This document shows positions 46,656 through 54,448 of a DNA stretch of 64,000 nt, in pieces. Below the pieces are notes generated by a model. It worked only from the letters and a program-made list of their open reading frames with translations. It made no database searches and was not told where the DNA came from. The stretch is from the NCBI RefSeq assembly GCF_014905555.1, contig NZ_BNGS01000011.1, forward strand, positions 298,164-362,163, written 5' to 3'. How positions within the stretch are numbered: the stretch's first letter is position 1; each line of letters begins with the position of its first letter. The DNA comes from Streptomyces sp. Y2F8-2 (GTDB lineage Bacteria > Actinomycetota > Actinomycetes > Streptomycetales > Streptomycetaceae). A program made the position numbers and the translations under genes.

Positions 46656-47114
46656 TCAGCCGAACGGGTTGGGGGCGTGCGGGTCGGCGAACTGCGAGGC
46701 GGTCGCGAGCTCGTTCCGGTCGTAGGCGTCCGCGCCGTCGCGGAAGTTCTGGGAGGCCTCGGCCAAGCGGTCCGTGACGACTTTGAGCAGGCCCTCCCAG
46801 CGGAGCTGCATGTCGTCGATGCTGTCGACGAACGACCATCCGGGCGCCGCCTTCGCCAGGTCGCCGTCGGCGTCCTCGGCCGCGCCCCGCGTCTTGCGGA
46901 GCATCTCGGACGTGCTGTCGCACACGCCGGCCCTGGCCCGGAGGAAGGACGAGCTGACGCCGACGTCCGGATCGCCGCCCCAGACCGGTGGCGAGGCCGG
47001 CGGGGGTGTGGGCGGAGGGCCCGGCGAGGGCGACGGCTCAGGCTGCGGTGCAGCGGTCGTGGCTGGTGCCGATACCTGGGCATAGGCCAGCCTCGGATCG
47101 ACCGGTTGGTTCAT
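46656..47114 (-). CDS. Small WXG100-like partner, Pro-rich start, ends in P-F-G
   Basis: About 152 residues: a Pro-rich first 50 (P-S-P-G-P-P-P-T-P-P-P), then a two-helix segment with P-G-W-S-F-V-D-S near residue 92 and L-R-W-E-G-L-L-K near 105, and an end N-P-F-G. The start at 47114 (M-N-Q-P-V-D-P) has GGAAAGG upstream; a longer form is possible. It forms the small half of the pair with 45510-46637 (18-base gap). Confidence 0.68.
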   Translation of the reverse strand: MNQPVDPRLAYAQVSAPATTAAPQPEPSPSPGPPPTPPPASPPVWGGDPDVGVSSSFLRARAGVCDSTSEMLRKTRGAAEDADGDLAKAAPGWSFVDSIDDMQLRWEGLLKVVTDRLAEASQNFRDGADAYDRNELATASQFADPHAPNPFG

Positions 47115-47625
47115 CGTCGCCTTTCCCGGAGCCGGTTGGCCGGCCCTCACCCCGTGCGGAAGGAACGTTCTTGCTCAGCGTAGGCCAGTAGGCACTTGAC
47201 ATGCCAGTGACATCTCCCTGAACCGCACACGCCGGGGCACGTGCCCGCGCCGGAGCCGTGCACATGGCTCGGCGCGGGACGCTGTCAGGGGTCGCTCTTC
47301 CTCGCGCGCGGCGACGAGCGGAACCCGACCGCGACGCTGAGCTCCCGCGGAATGGGGGCCGCAACTGCGCGCCGGCAGGTTGTCGGTGCAGGGCGGCCCT
47401 GTCGGCTGCTGCAGCCGCCTGCACCGCCTGCACCGCCTGCAGCCGGCAGGCCGCAGAGGCCGATCGGGCATCTGCCCGCGGGCTCCGCTCAGCAGGCCCC
47501 GTCTGCTTCCAGTGCGCCGACCCCGCTCGGGGTGTGCTTCCGGCCCGGCCCGGACGGGGTCGTGGCCACCAACCGGATGCAGCCGGATGGGGACAGCGAT
47601 TGCTTCGGGCCGTCCCCCAACGCGG
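47115..47625. other. Intergenic region with short tandem repeats
   Basis: 511 bases with no supported gene. A 9-base unit, cgcctgcac/g, is repeated three times near 47407-47440. The rest is GC-rich with no clear promoter or hairpin that I can defend. Confidence 0.4.
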
Positions 47626-48903
47626 CTACGAACCGTCTGCGTGGACCGCGTAGACGTACCTCTTGCCGACGTACTCGCTCAGGTTCCAGATGACGGACTC
47701 GCTGTAGGCCCAGCCGGACGCGCCACTGCTGTGGTAGCTGAGATCCTCGCAGCCGATGGCCAGGTCGCAGACGGTGGTCGCGGTGGAGTCGCCGGAGTTG
47801 AAGGTGCGCAGTGAACCCTTCGTGGACGTGCCGGCGCTCGTCGACAGGTAGTGCTTGCTGTTGCGCGACACCACTCCCTGAATCTTCTGCTGGGCGACGG
47901 TGACAGCTTCTGACGCGGTGAGCGAGGCGATCTGCCGGTCGGTGTAGTCGAGGTTCCAGCGGACCACCTTGGGTGTGGTCGTACCGGGGCCCGTGCCGTT
48001 GAAGGTGCCGTCTGTGTAGTCGACGGTCCCGGACAGGGAGTACTCGCTCACCACCAGGCTGTCGGGGCTGCTGGCCCGGTCGAGCCCGATCGTGGTGTAG
48101 CGCAGGTACTTCCCGGCGTTGTCGTAGGCGTAGCTCTGCGGCAGGACGTACTGGTACCCATAGCCGTAGTACGACCCGTCGGTGTGCAGTCCGCACACAT
48201 CCGGTTGAGTGGTGGCGACCTTGAAGAGGGTGTTCAGGTCGAACACCCTCAACCCCTTGTAGGTGTCGACGACATAGAGCAGGTTGCCGTACCACATGAT
48301 GCCGCCGGCATGCTTGTGGATGGGGTTGAAGGAGTACTCCCCGGTGCCGGTCATGACCGGCTCTACGAGAAGGACGTGCCGGTACGTCGGTGTGCCGGCG
48401 GTGGTGTAGTCGACGAACGTCAGCCTCAGGCCCTTGTCGAGCGCGTACTCGTCGACGCCGTCGTCGTCGGGGTCGGTCTCGAAGTACCAGGAGACGAGGA
48501 CGACCCTGTTGCTGCCGCCTGCCGGGTAGACCCCGTTGCCGTAGGCGTCGGCGCTGGTCGTGACGCCTTGCGGGATCCAGTAGTCCACCGCCTGGTCGGC
48601 GCTGTCCCAGGCGAATCCGGTCGCGAACGCCTCGACGGTGCTGGGGGCGCTGGTGAGGTGGGTGGCGTTGCGGTTGGTGTCGGCGATGACGGCCGTCGCG
48701 TCCACCTTGGTCAGCTTGGTCGCCAGACCGGCGGTCAGATCGGCGAACTCGCCGTAACTGTTGGAGGATCGGCTGCTGAGGCTGAACTGTCCCGCGTCGA
48801 TCGTGGCCGCTTCGGCGACGGTGGGGACCGTCAGGCTGCCGGCGGCTGCGACGAACGGGGCCGTGGCCAGCCCCTTGAGGATCGTTCTCCGTGTCATGGT
48901 CAT
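47626..48903 (-). CDS. Secreted protein with twin-arginine signal
   Basis: About 425 residues. R-R-T-I-L-K-G followed by a hydrophobic stretch and A-E-A-A near residue 30 is a Tat signal with an AxA-like cleavage site. The mature part is beta-rich with repeated Y-x-Y-x-x-D and W-Y-G-N-L-L-Y-V-V-D segments, like a secreted beta-propeller. Two Cys pairs are possible. No catalytic motif recognised. It lacks WXG features and is probably exported by Tat, not ESX, so it may be a passenger gene here. The start lacks a clear ribosome site. Confidence 0.7.
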   Translation of the reverse strand: MTMTRRTILKGLATAPFVAAAGSLTVPTVAEAATIDAGQFSLSSRSSNSYGEFADLTAGLATKLTKVDATAVIADTNRNATHLTSAPSTVEAFATGFAWDSADQAVDYWIPQGVTTSADAYGNGVYPAGGSNRVVLVSWYFETDPDDDGVDEYALDKGLRLTFVDYTTAGTPTYRHVLLVEPVMTGTGEYSFNPIHKHAGGIMWYGNLLYVVDTYKGLRVFDLNTLFKVATTQPDVCGLHTDGSYYGYGYQYVLPQSYAYDNAGKYLRYTTIGLDRASSPDSLVVSEYSLSGTVDYTDGTFNGTGPGTTTPKVVRWNLDYTDRQIASLTASEAVTVAQQKIQGVVSRNSKHYLSTSAGTSTKGSLRTFNSGDSTATTVCDLAIGCEDLSYHSSGASGWAYSESVIWNLSEYVGKRYVYAVHADGS

Positions 48904-49066
48904 GAGGCGGAAAACTAAGCACACTCGATCAAGCAGCACAACCCGGCGTGCCTCGCCGGCGACACCGTCGGCATGGCCGGCGGAGCAGGAGGGGCCATCC
49001 CCGCATGCGCGGGGAGCGCCGCCTCAGAAGGGCGGGTGGACGACAGACGCGCGCCGGGGGCCTCCG

Positions 49067-49648
49067 TCACGTGAAGAACGTCACCAGCAGGCTGATGGCG
49101 AACCCGACAACGCCCACCGCGACCAGTATGACGGTGGTGCGCAGCAGGGCCTGGCTCGCCGACTGCCCGGAGGAGAAGCCGGTGACTGCGCCGAGGAGGC
49201 CGACGGCGAGGGGGATCAGGGCGCCGAACCACCATGCGCATCCGACGGCGATGGCGCCGACCCAACCGTGGTCCAGTTGGTAGGAGGTGTCGCCGGTCCT
49301 GCGGGCCTCGAGGATGTGGCCGCGCTGGTACAGGGCGTCGCTCTTGAGTTCGGCGTTGAGGTCCTTGACGCTGCCGTCGTCGGCGGTGAAGGTGCCGTAG
49401 CACCACCTGGTCCTGGTCTTCTTCCGTGAACTGCTCGACGTGCTCCGGTACTTGTAGTCGACGGTGCAGGTCTCGACGGTGAGCTTGCCCGGTGTGGACG
49501 TGGCGTAGGTGTAGGGGCCGAGGAAGGCGCCGAGGGCCAGGAGGACGAGGCCCACGAGGATCAGGCCCGCACCGATGAGGCGGCCGAGGCGCATCCGGTC
49601 TCCGGATGCGGAGGCATTCGTCGCGGCGTTCCCGTGTACTTGGGTCAT
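49067..49648 (-). CDS. Membrane protein with extracytoplasmic Cys pair (family member 3)
   Basis: 193 residues: TM1 near 25-50 (I-G-A-G-L-I-L-V-G-L-V-L-L), a soluble segment G-K-L-T-V-E-T-C and W-C-Y-G-T-F-T-A-D-D-G near 54-93, TM2 near 128-150 and TM3 near 168-190. The same pattern of Val-x-x-Cys then Cys-x-G-x-F is seen at 34049, 37419 and 49679. It is adjacent to member 4 on the same strand (30-base gap). Confidence 0.65.
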   Translation of the reverse strand: MTQVHGNAATNASASGDRMRLGRLIGAGLILVGLVLLALGAFLGPYTYATSTPGKLTVETCTVDYKYRSTSSSSRKKTRTRWCYGTFTADDGSVKDLNAELKSDALYQRGHILEARRTGDTSYQLDHGWVGAIAVGCAWWFGALIPLAVGLLGAVTGFSSGQSASQALLRTTVILVAVGVVGFAISLLVTFFT

Positions 49649-49678
49649 TGAGGGTTCCTCAGGATGGAGATGCGGGCG

Positions 49679-50260
49679 TCACAGGGCGAATGAGCATACG
49701 AGCGCTGCCAGGACGCCCACGGCGAAGACGCCGCCCAGGACGGGGCCGGTCACGGTCGCGGCCGGCAGGCGCTGCCAGGAGGCCGTGAAACCGGGGCCGT
49801 TGCGTGTGCCGAAGCCGGTGAGGAGGCAGTAACTGCCGAATGCCAGCAAGGAGACGCAGAACGCGAGAATCGCGGCGTCCTTTCCGGGATCCCGGTCCTG
49901 CGGCTGCACGAAGGTGTCGTCCACTTGTACAACGGGGATTTTCGTCCCGGTCTCGAAACGCGACGAAGTCTGCACCGTCACGTCCTGGTGGGTCGCCCCA
50001 CCGTGTTGTGCGGTCCAGGTCCCGGTGCAACTGAACTTGAGTTCCGTGGTGCGCCTGTGCGTGCCGTAGTGGGTCTTCGTGTGTGCTTCGCATGAAGAGA
50101 CGGTGAGGGTTCCGTCGGTGCCCTCGCCGGCGAGTTCGCTGCGCAGTTCCGGAATGGTCAACGCGGCGACGACCGCAGCCACGACGAGCAGTCCCAACCC
50201 GAGGAGTCTTCCCGCCCACAGGCTCCCTGTACTGCTGTAACTCGGCTGTGCTGTCAGCAC
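49679..50260 (-). CDS. Membrane protein with extracytoplasmic Cys pair (family member 4)
   Basis: 193 residues: TM1 near 17-38 (L-L-G-L-G-L-L-V-V-A-A-V), a soluble segment G-T-L-T-V-S-S-C and S-C-T-G-T-W-T-A near 49-85, TM2 near 128-148 and TM3 near 165-190. GTG 50260 follows GGGGGGAACC. It is divergent from the substrate pair at 50389, sharing an upstream region of about 130 bases. Function unknown. Confidence 0.62.
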   Translation of the reverse strand: MLTAQPSYSSTGSLWAGRLLGLGLLVVAAVVAALTIPELRSELAGEGTDGTLTVSSCEAHTKTHYGTHRRTTELKFSCTGTWTAQHGGATHQDVTVQTSSRFETGTKIPVVQVDDTFVQPQDRDPGKDAAILAFCVSLLAFGSYCLLTGFGTRNGPGFTASWQRLPAATVTGPVLGGVFAVGVLAALVCSFAL

Positions 50261-50388
50261 TGTCGGTTCCCCCCGGGCGACTTGACGATCTCTTGACTGA
50301 CGGGCTGGCTGGGTCGTGCGCGAGGAGTCTAAGGTATCGGCCTGTCGTGCAATGCGAACTGCAGCAACGGGGAACCCGGGGGAGAGCG

Positions 50389-50715
50389 ATGGAGTTCGAA
50401 ACCTTTGACGTCGACACGGCCGTGCTCCGGAATCAGGGGCAGAACTTCGTCGACCTCGGAGGTGATTTCTCGAAAGCCTCCAAAGGGCTTCAGGACACCC
50501 TCGAAGGGTTGGGGGAGCCCTGGGAGGACGCGGACTTCGGGGAGCTTTTCGGCCAGGTCTACACCCCGATTCGCGACGGAATCCTCACATCGATGGAAAG
50601 TCTTGCGAAACGGCTCCAGCAAATCGGGCACAACCTGCAGGACATGGCACGTGACTACGACGGATCGGATGCGTCGAACAGCGACCTGCTGAACGGAATT
50701 TCCGGCCACATCTAA
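50389..50715 (+). CDS. Small WXG100/EspC-like partner protein
   Basis: 108 residues, acidic, two helices joined by P-W-E-D-A-D-F-G-E-L-F near residue 49. The W-x-x-A-D-F-G variant of the turn is common in actinobacterial ESX small partners. Y-D-G-S-D near the end fits Y-x-x-x-D. ATG 50389 has GGGGGAGAG upstream. The large partner starts 20 bases after it. Confidence 0.75.
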   Translation: MEFETFDVDTAVLRNQGQNFVDLGGDFSKASKGLQDTLEGLGEPWEDADFGELFGQVYTPIRDGILTSMESLAKRLQQIGHNLQDMARDYDGSDASNSDLLNGISGHI

Positions 50716-50735
50716 TCACATACGGGGCTATTGGC

Positions 50736-51878
50736 ATGTCGCTCACACTGCCCAGCGAGCTCGTCTGGGTGCTCGACCTCCTCGGCTACAGCTGGCCCGA
50801 GGCCGACGAAGAAGCACTGCACGAGGTCGCGGAAGCCTGGCGGAGTTTCGGCGAGGCGCTCGACGACATAGAGACGCAGGGCGAAGGCTTCGCCCGCACC
50901 GTCGTCGCCGCCAACGTAGGCACGGCCGTCGACGGATTCAGCAAGTCCTGGGGTGCCTATACCGGCGCGAACGGCGAGGACAGATACATCCCCGACGCGA
51001 AGACCGCGTGCGAAGTGATCGCCCTCGCCTTCGACGCGGCCGCGGTGGCGGTCCTCACGGCAAAGCTGTCCGTGATCGCGCAGTTGGTCGCCCTCGCCTT
51101 GGAGATCATCGCCGCGCAGGCGTCGGCGCCCTTCACCTTCGGACTGTCCGAGATCGGCGGGCTGGGCGCGACGCAGGCCACGCGTGTGATCGTCCGGGAG
51201 CTGCTCGACAAGCTCAAGAGGGAGGTCATGGAGGCGATCACCAAGGCAATGGAGCACGCCTCCATGGACGCTCTCAAGAAGATCGCCAAGGAGCAGCTCG
51301 AAAAGATCACCAAGGAGAAGGTCAAGCAGTACGCCAAGCAGCAGATCAAGGAGCAGGCCAAGCAGTTCGTCCAGGAGAAGGTGGTCGACGCCGCCAAGGA
51401 CAAGGCCAAAGAGGCCGCCATCGGAATGGCGCAGAACATCGGCCGGCAGAGCATCGAGACCTACTTCGACGCGCGGTCCGGCATCGACCTCGGGGAGACG
51501 GCGGGCGTCGCCAAGACGGCGGCCGGCGAGTACGTCGACGGCCTCAAGAACGAGGTCACCGGGGGCGAGGGTTCGACGCTCGCCGGCTACACCGACGTGT
51601 CCGGGCACGTGGACAATGCCGTGGACAGCGCGACCGAGAAGGCGAGCGGGGCGGTCGGGGACCGCGTACAGCGGGGTGTCGACGCGGTGGCCGGACACGG
51701 TGCCCATGCGACGCAGGCGTCAGGCGGCGCTGAGGCCACCGCCTCCACCGAGGGTTCCAGCTCCGCGGGCACCACGCAGGCGTCCGACAGAGCCGTAGCC
51801 ACCGCCTCCGCGGCCCGCTCCAGCTCCTCGAACACCTCGGAGAGCACGGACGACTGGGCCCGAAGCGAGTTCGGATGA
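50736..51878 (+). CDS. CpnT-type N-terminal domain protein, ends in E-F-G
   Basis: 380 residues. The start L-L-G-Y-S-W-P-E-A-D-E-E-A-L and A-W-R-S-F-G is that of the WXG100_2/CpnT-like N-terminal domain, which leads many actinobacterial ESX toxins. It is followed by a Lys/Glu-rich helical region (about 165-240) and a Ser/Thr/Ala-rich disordered end finishing A-R-S-E-F-G. No toxin domain follows, so it may be a toxin delivery scaffold, an orphan substrate or a toxin that lost its warhead. Pair with 50389. Confidence 0.75.
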   Translation: MSLTLPSELVWVLDLLGYSWPEADEEALHEVAEAWRSFGEALDDIETQGEGFARTVVAANVGTAVDGFSKSWGAYTGANGEDRYIPDAKTACEVIALAFDAAAVAVLTAKLSVIAQLVALALEIIAAQASAPFTFGLSEIGGLGATQATRVIVRELLDKLKREVMEAITKAMEHASMDALKKIAKEQLEKITKEKVKQYAKQQIKEQAKQFVQEKVVDAAKDKAKEAAIGMAQNIGRQSIETYFDARSGIDLGETAGVAKTAAGEYVDGLKNEVTGGEGSTLAGYTDVSGHVDNAVDSATEKASGAVGDRVQRGVDAVAGHGAHATQASGGAEATASTEGSSSAGTTQASDRAVATASAARSSSSNTSESTDDWARSEFG

Positions 51879-51975
51879 CGCCGACGCTGCCTTTCACCGC
51901 CCCGTCGCGCCATCGCCCCACGCCCTGACCGCACTTCCCGCCCTCCCCCGCCCTCAGGAAGGGCGTGCGCGACCT

Positions 51976-52107
51976 GTGACTGCCGACCGGGAGATCCGGG
52001 ACGAGGAGCTCACGGGCATCGCCCGGGACCCCGAGCAGGCCGAGCGTGCCGAGCGGGATGCGCCGGTCCACGGCTCCGACCGGGGAGGGCGGTCGGAGCA
52101 GCGCTGA
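51976..52107 (+). CDS. Very small charged protein
   Basis: 43 residues from GTG 51976: A-D-R-E-I-R-D-E-E-L-T-G-I-A-R-D-P followed by an Arg/Glu/Gly tail. The first part aligns with residues 3-18 of the protein at 39182 (E-R-E-V-G-D-D-E-F-L-D-I-A-K-D-P). It may be a truncated paralogue. GGAAGG lies 12 bases upstream, a little far. The similarity supports it more than its length. Confidence 0.4.
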   Translation: MTADREIRDEELTGIARDPEQAERAERDAPVHGSDRGGRSEQR

Positions 52108-52124
52108 GCTTCGGGTGACTGTGT

Positions 52125-52222
52125 CCGAACACGAAGCCGTTCGGATACGGCGGCTCATGTCGAACAAGGGGTCGTTCGGTACGGCGGCAGTATCCGAACA
52201 ACAGGTCGTTCGGTACGGCGGC
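52125..52222. repeat. Three tandem palindrome-containing units
   Basis: Each unit has ccgaac or cgaac, an 8-base spacer, then gttcgg or gttcg, followed by tacggcggc. Units begin at 52125, 52161 and 52194, a period of 33-36 bases. Units 2 and 3 share the 19-mer gtcgttcggtacggcggca (52171 and 52205). The array is in non-coding DNA between the tiny gene and the lipoprotein gene. Confidence 0.75.
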
Positions 52223-52448
52223 ACGGTGCGGGTGCTTTGGCCTGCATCGGTCGAAACGGGCCACGGCCGGGCCGAGTTGGGGAGCGCTCCGGCGACGAAG
52301 CCGTCGGATAGGCTGTGCGCCTCGAACTCATGAGTGAGCAGGAGCAACGGGGGTTGCCTTGTGTCCACTTGGGCGGACGTGCCATGCCCTGAGGGGCACT
52401 CGGCCCGGCCGACCGGGAGCCGGCGTGGCTTCTGACCTCTCCCGGCTG

Positions 52449-53087
52449 ATGAAACAGGACTACTCGCCAACCAGGGAGCAGTCATCGCGGGGAAGCAGCT
52501 TACGGAGGTTCCCAAGGAGGACCTGCCACCGGAGGCTCAGATCGTATCCGGCCTTTGACTCCCTCCTCCGCACGGTACTGGCTGTCTCCGCTGCCCTGCT
52601 CCTGACTGGAGGCTGTATGTCTCAAGGTGACGACCCGAACGCTCCGCTGCCCCGCATGGAAAAGGACGCCGCGGTGAAATGGGCCAAGGACTCCACCGCG
52701 TACATGGCCCGGCTCACCGATGTCGAACTCACCCCCTCGACGGCCAAGGTGAATTTCGAGGCGTGCATCGGGGAGAACGACGAGGTCGCCGAGGACGGCC
52801 GGTACAGCCTCTTCTACTACGTCAACTCCCCGGCCCCTGTGACGGAGCACACACGCGTCGTGCGGACACTCCGCCGGGAACTCTCTCGGCAAGGGTACGA
52901 GGTCACCTCATACCGGGAGTTCAAGAACGCTTATGCGTCGGCGGTGTTCAGAGCCCGCAACAAGAAGAACTCCTATGTGGTCACTGCCGACACCGTCGGT
53001 TCGGGCAAGACGGAGCCACAGGAACTCTCCTTCGCCGTACGCACCCCTTGCATGCTCCCGCCCGGAGTGAAGCAGCAGCAGTTCTGA
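52449..53087 (+). CDS. Lipoprotein, function unknown
   Basis: About 212 residues from ATG 52449; the start is uncertain. A hydrophobic signal V-L-A-V-S-A-A-L-L-L-T ends in the lipobox L-T-G-G-C, predicting a lipid-anchored protein. The mature part (about 155 residues) has D-A-A-V-K-W-A-K-D-S-T and V-T-S-Y-R-E-F-K-N and two further Cys. Positively charged residues precede the signal but the n-region is unusually long, so the true start may be an uncommon codon further in. It lies 30 bases before an ESX-type substrate gene. Confidence 0.65.
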   Translation: MKQDYSPTREQSSRGSSLRRFPRRTCHRRLRSYPAFDSLLRTVLAVSAALLLTGGCMSQGDDPNAPLPRMEKDAAVKWAKDSTAYMARLTDVELTPSTAKVNFEACIGENDEVAEDGRYSLFYYVNSPAPVTEHTRVVRTLRRELSRQGYEVTSYREFKNAYASAVFRARNKKNSYVVTADTVGSGKTEPQELSFAVRTPCMLPPGVKQQQF

Positions 53088-53117
53088 ACGGCCACGAGGA
53101 ACTGAGAGGAACCGCAC

Positions 53118-53648
53118 GTGTCCCAGCGCACCGACGTCGACCCGGCTGAACTCCGCGCCTCCGCCGGAGCCTGCGACGGCATGGCCCGGACCATGAAGGA
53201 CCCCGCCGACAAGGCGGTCAAGGAGACCGGCACCGCGGGTGCCTCACTCACCGGCTGGTCGATCGGACCCGCCCTGGCGGAGATCGCCACCAGCTGGAAG
53301 CCCGCGCTCGACGGCCTGCACGCCCGTATCCAAGCCGGCGGGGACAATCTCAGGTCCTCGGCAAACGGCCATGAGTGGAACGACGAGCGGGTCTCCCAGG
53401 ACTTCGAGAAGACGGGCACGGACACCGCGACGCAGGCCACCCCCGGTGTGATGCCCGCGGTGCTTCGCCCGCGCGGGGGCGAGCAGCACCCCGTCCGGCA
53501 CCCGGGCGCCGCCCCGGGCTTCGACCCGGGGGGCCGCCCGTCCGGCGACGGTCCGCTGGACCCGCGCACCTCGTACGGCACCAACATGCCGACATACGAC
53601 GAGACCGTCGGCACCCGCCCCACGCCCGGCACGAACGACTTCGGCTGA
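53118..53648 (+). CDS. EspC-like ESX substrate, ends in D-F-G
   Basis: 176 residues. The first 100 (V-D-P-A-E-L-R-A-S-A-G-A-C; L-T-G-W-S-I-G-P-A; A-I/L-A-E-I-A-T-S-W) form the helix-turn-helix of the EspC/WXG100 group. The rest is Pro/Gly/Thr-rich and ends P-G-T-N-D-F-G. GTG 53118 has GAGAGGA upstream. It has no large partner after it, unlike the other small substrates here, and is preceded by a lipoprotein gene. Confidence 0.68.
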   Translation: MSQRTDVDPAELRASAGACDGMARTMKDPADKAVKETGTAGASLTGWSIGPALAEIATSWKPALDGLHARIQAGGDNLRSSANGHEWNDERVSQDFEKTGTDTATQATPGVMPAVLRPRGGEQHPVRHPGAAPGFDPGGRPSGDGPLDPRTSYGTNMPTYDETVGTRPTPGTNDFG

Positions 53649-53696
53649 CTCGCTGCACGTGACTGAGGCTGCGGTGGACGTCCGTGGCCGCCCTTC

Positions 53697-54341
53697 TCAG
53701 CGCGAGGATCCGCGCATACGCTCCCGGTGCCCCTTGCGGTCCGGAACGCCCATGTAGCCGGCCTCACGCTCGGTCTCGCCGAGCCACAGCTGGGGGACCT
53801 GCTGCTGGATCGCAGCGACCAGGGCCACCCGGGAGCTCGCGGGGACAGGGAGGCGGTAGCGCAGCCGAGGAAGGGTGGGGTGCAGGGGTTCCTCTTCGCG
53901 GACCAGGGGCCACAGGACCGGGTCGTCGCGGTCGACGGGGGCGCTGGGGCACAGCTCGACGGAGTACACCTTCACGCCGCGCTTGCCCACCTTGCTCCAG
54001 TGCAGCCCGACACCGGCAAGGCTCTGCCAGGGGATGACGTTCTGCGCTTTGCCGTTGCCGACCCACAGCCCCATGTGGTCGACGCTCACGCTGGAGTTCC
54101 GAGCCGACCAGGCGGTGACCAGGCTCATGACGCTGACGAAGCCCATGAACAGCCCGATGACGATTCCCCCGATCCCCTTCGGGTTCGGGCCGCCGTCCCC
54201 CAGCCCAGCCGTCATCACGATGCCGCCGAACAGTACGAGGGCACTGATGGTCGCGAGCACGATGCCGAGGGGAATCATCCGCCGCGCGGCTCGTCGGCCG
54301 GTGGGCACGACAGTGGCGGTGGGGGAGGGGGAAGTCGACAT
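53697..54341 (-). CDS. Two-helix membrane protein with PH-like domain
   Basis: About 214 residues: TM1 near 24-46 (I-P-L-G-I-V-L-A-T-I-S-A-L-V), TM2 near 58-78 (G-G-I-V-I-G-L-F-M-G-F-V-S-V), then a soluble domain with H-M-G-L-W-V-G-N-G, V-I-P-W-Q-S-L-A-G-V and V-Y-S-V-E-L-C, the strand pattern of membrane-linked PH-like domains. The start at 54341 is uncertain: the bases upstream (cactcctcctc) are not a ribosome site. Function unknown. Confidence 0.6.
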   Translation of the reverse strand: MSTSPSPTATVVPTGRRAARRMIPLGIVLATISALVLFGGIVMTAGLGDGGPNPKGIGGIVIGLFMGFVSVMSLVTAWSARNSSVSVDHMGLWVGNGKAQNVIPWQSLAGVGLHWSKVGKRGVKVYSVELCPSAPVDRDDPVLWPLVREEEPLHPTLPRLRYRLPVPASSRVALVAAIQQQVPQLWLGETEREAGYMGVPDRKGHRERMRGSSR

Positions 54342-54448
54342 GAGGAGGAGTGTAGGGAACATCATCGGCTCGCAGCCGACCGGGAGTTGATTGTTGCCGG
54401 CTACCGATCGGGCCGCGGACAGCGGCCCGGACCGGCACCGGCGAACCG

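Noticed and set aside
47151..47625. Several open frames in the gap upstream of the small substrate gene
   Set aside because: Low-complexity Arg/Pro/Ala translations without ribosome sites; tandem cgcctgcac units explain part of them.
47626..48903. Secreted protein considered as an ESX substrate
   Set aside because: It has a clear twin-arginine signal peptide and no WXG-type domain, so Tat export is more likely.
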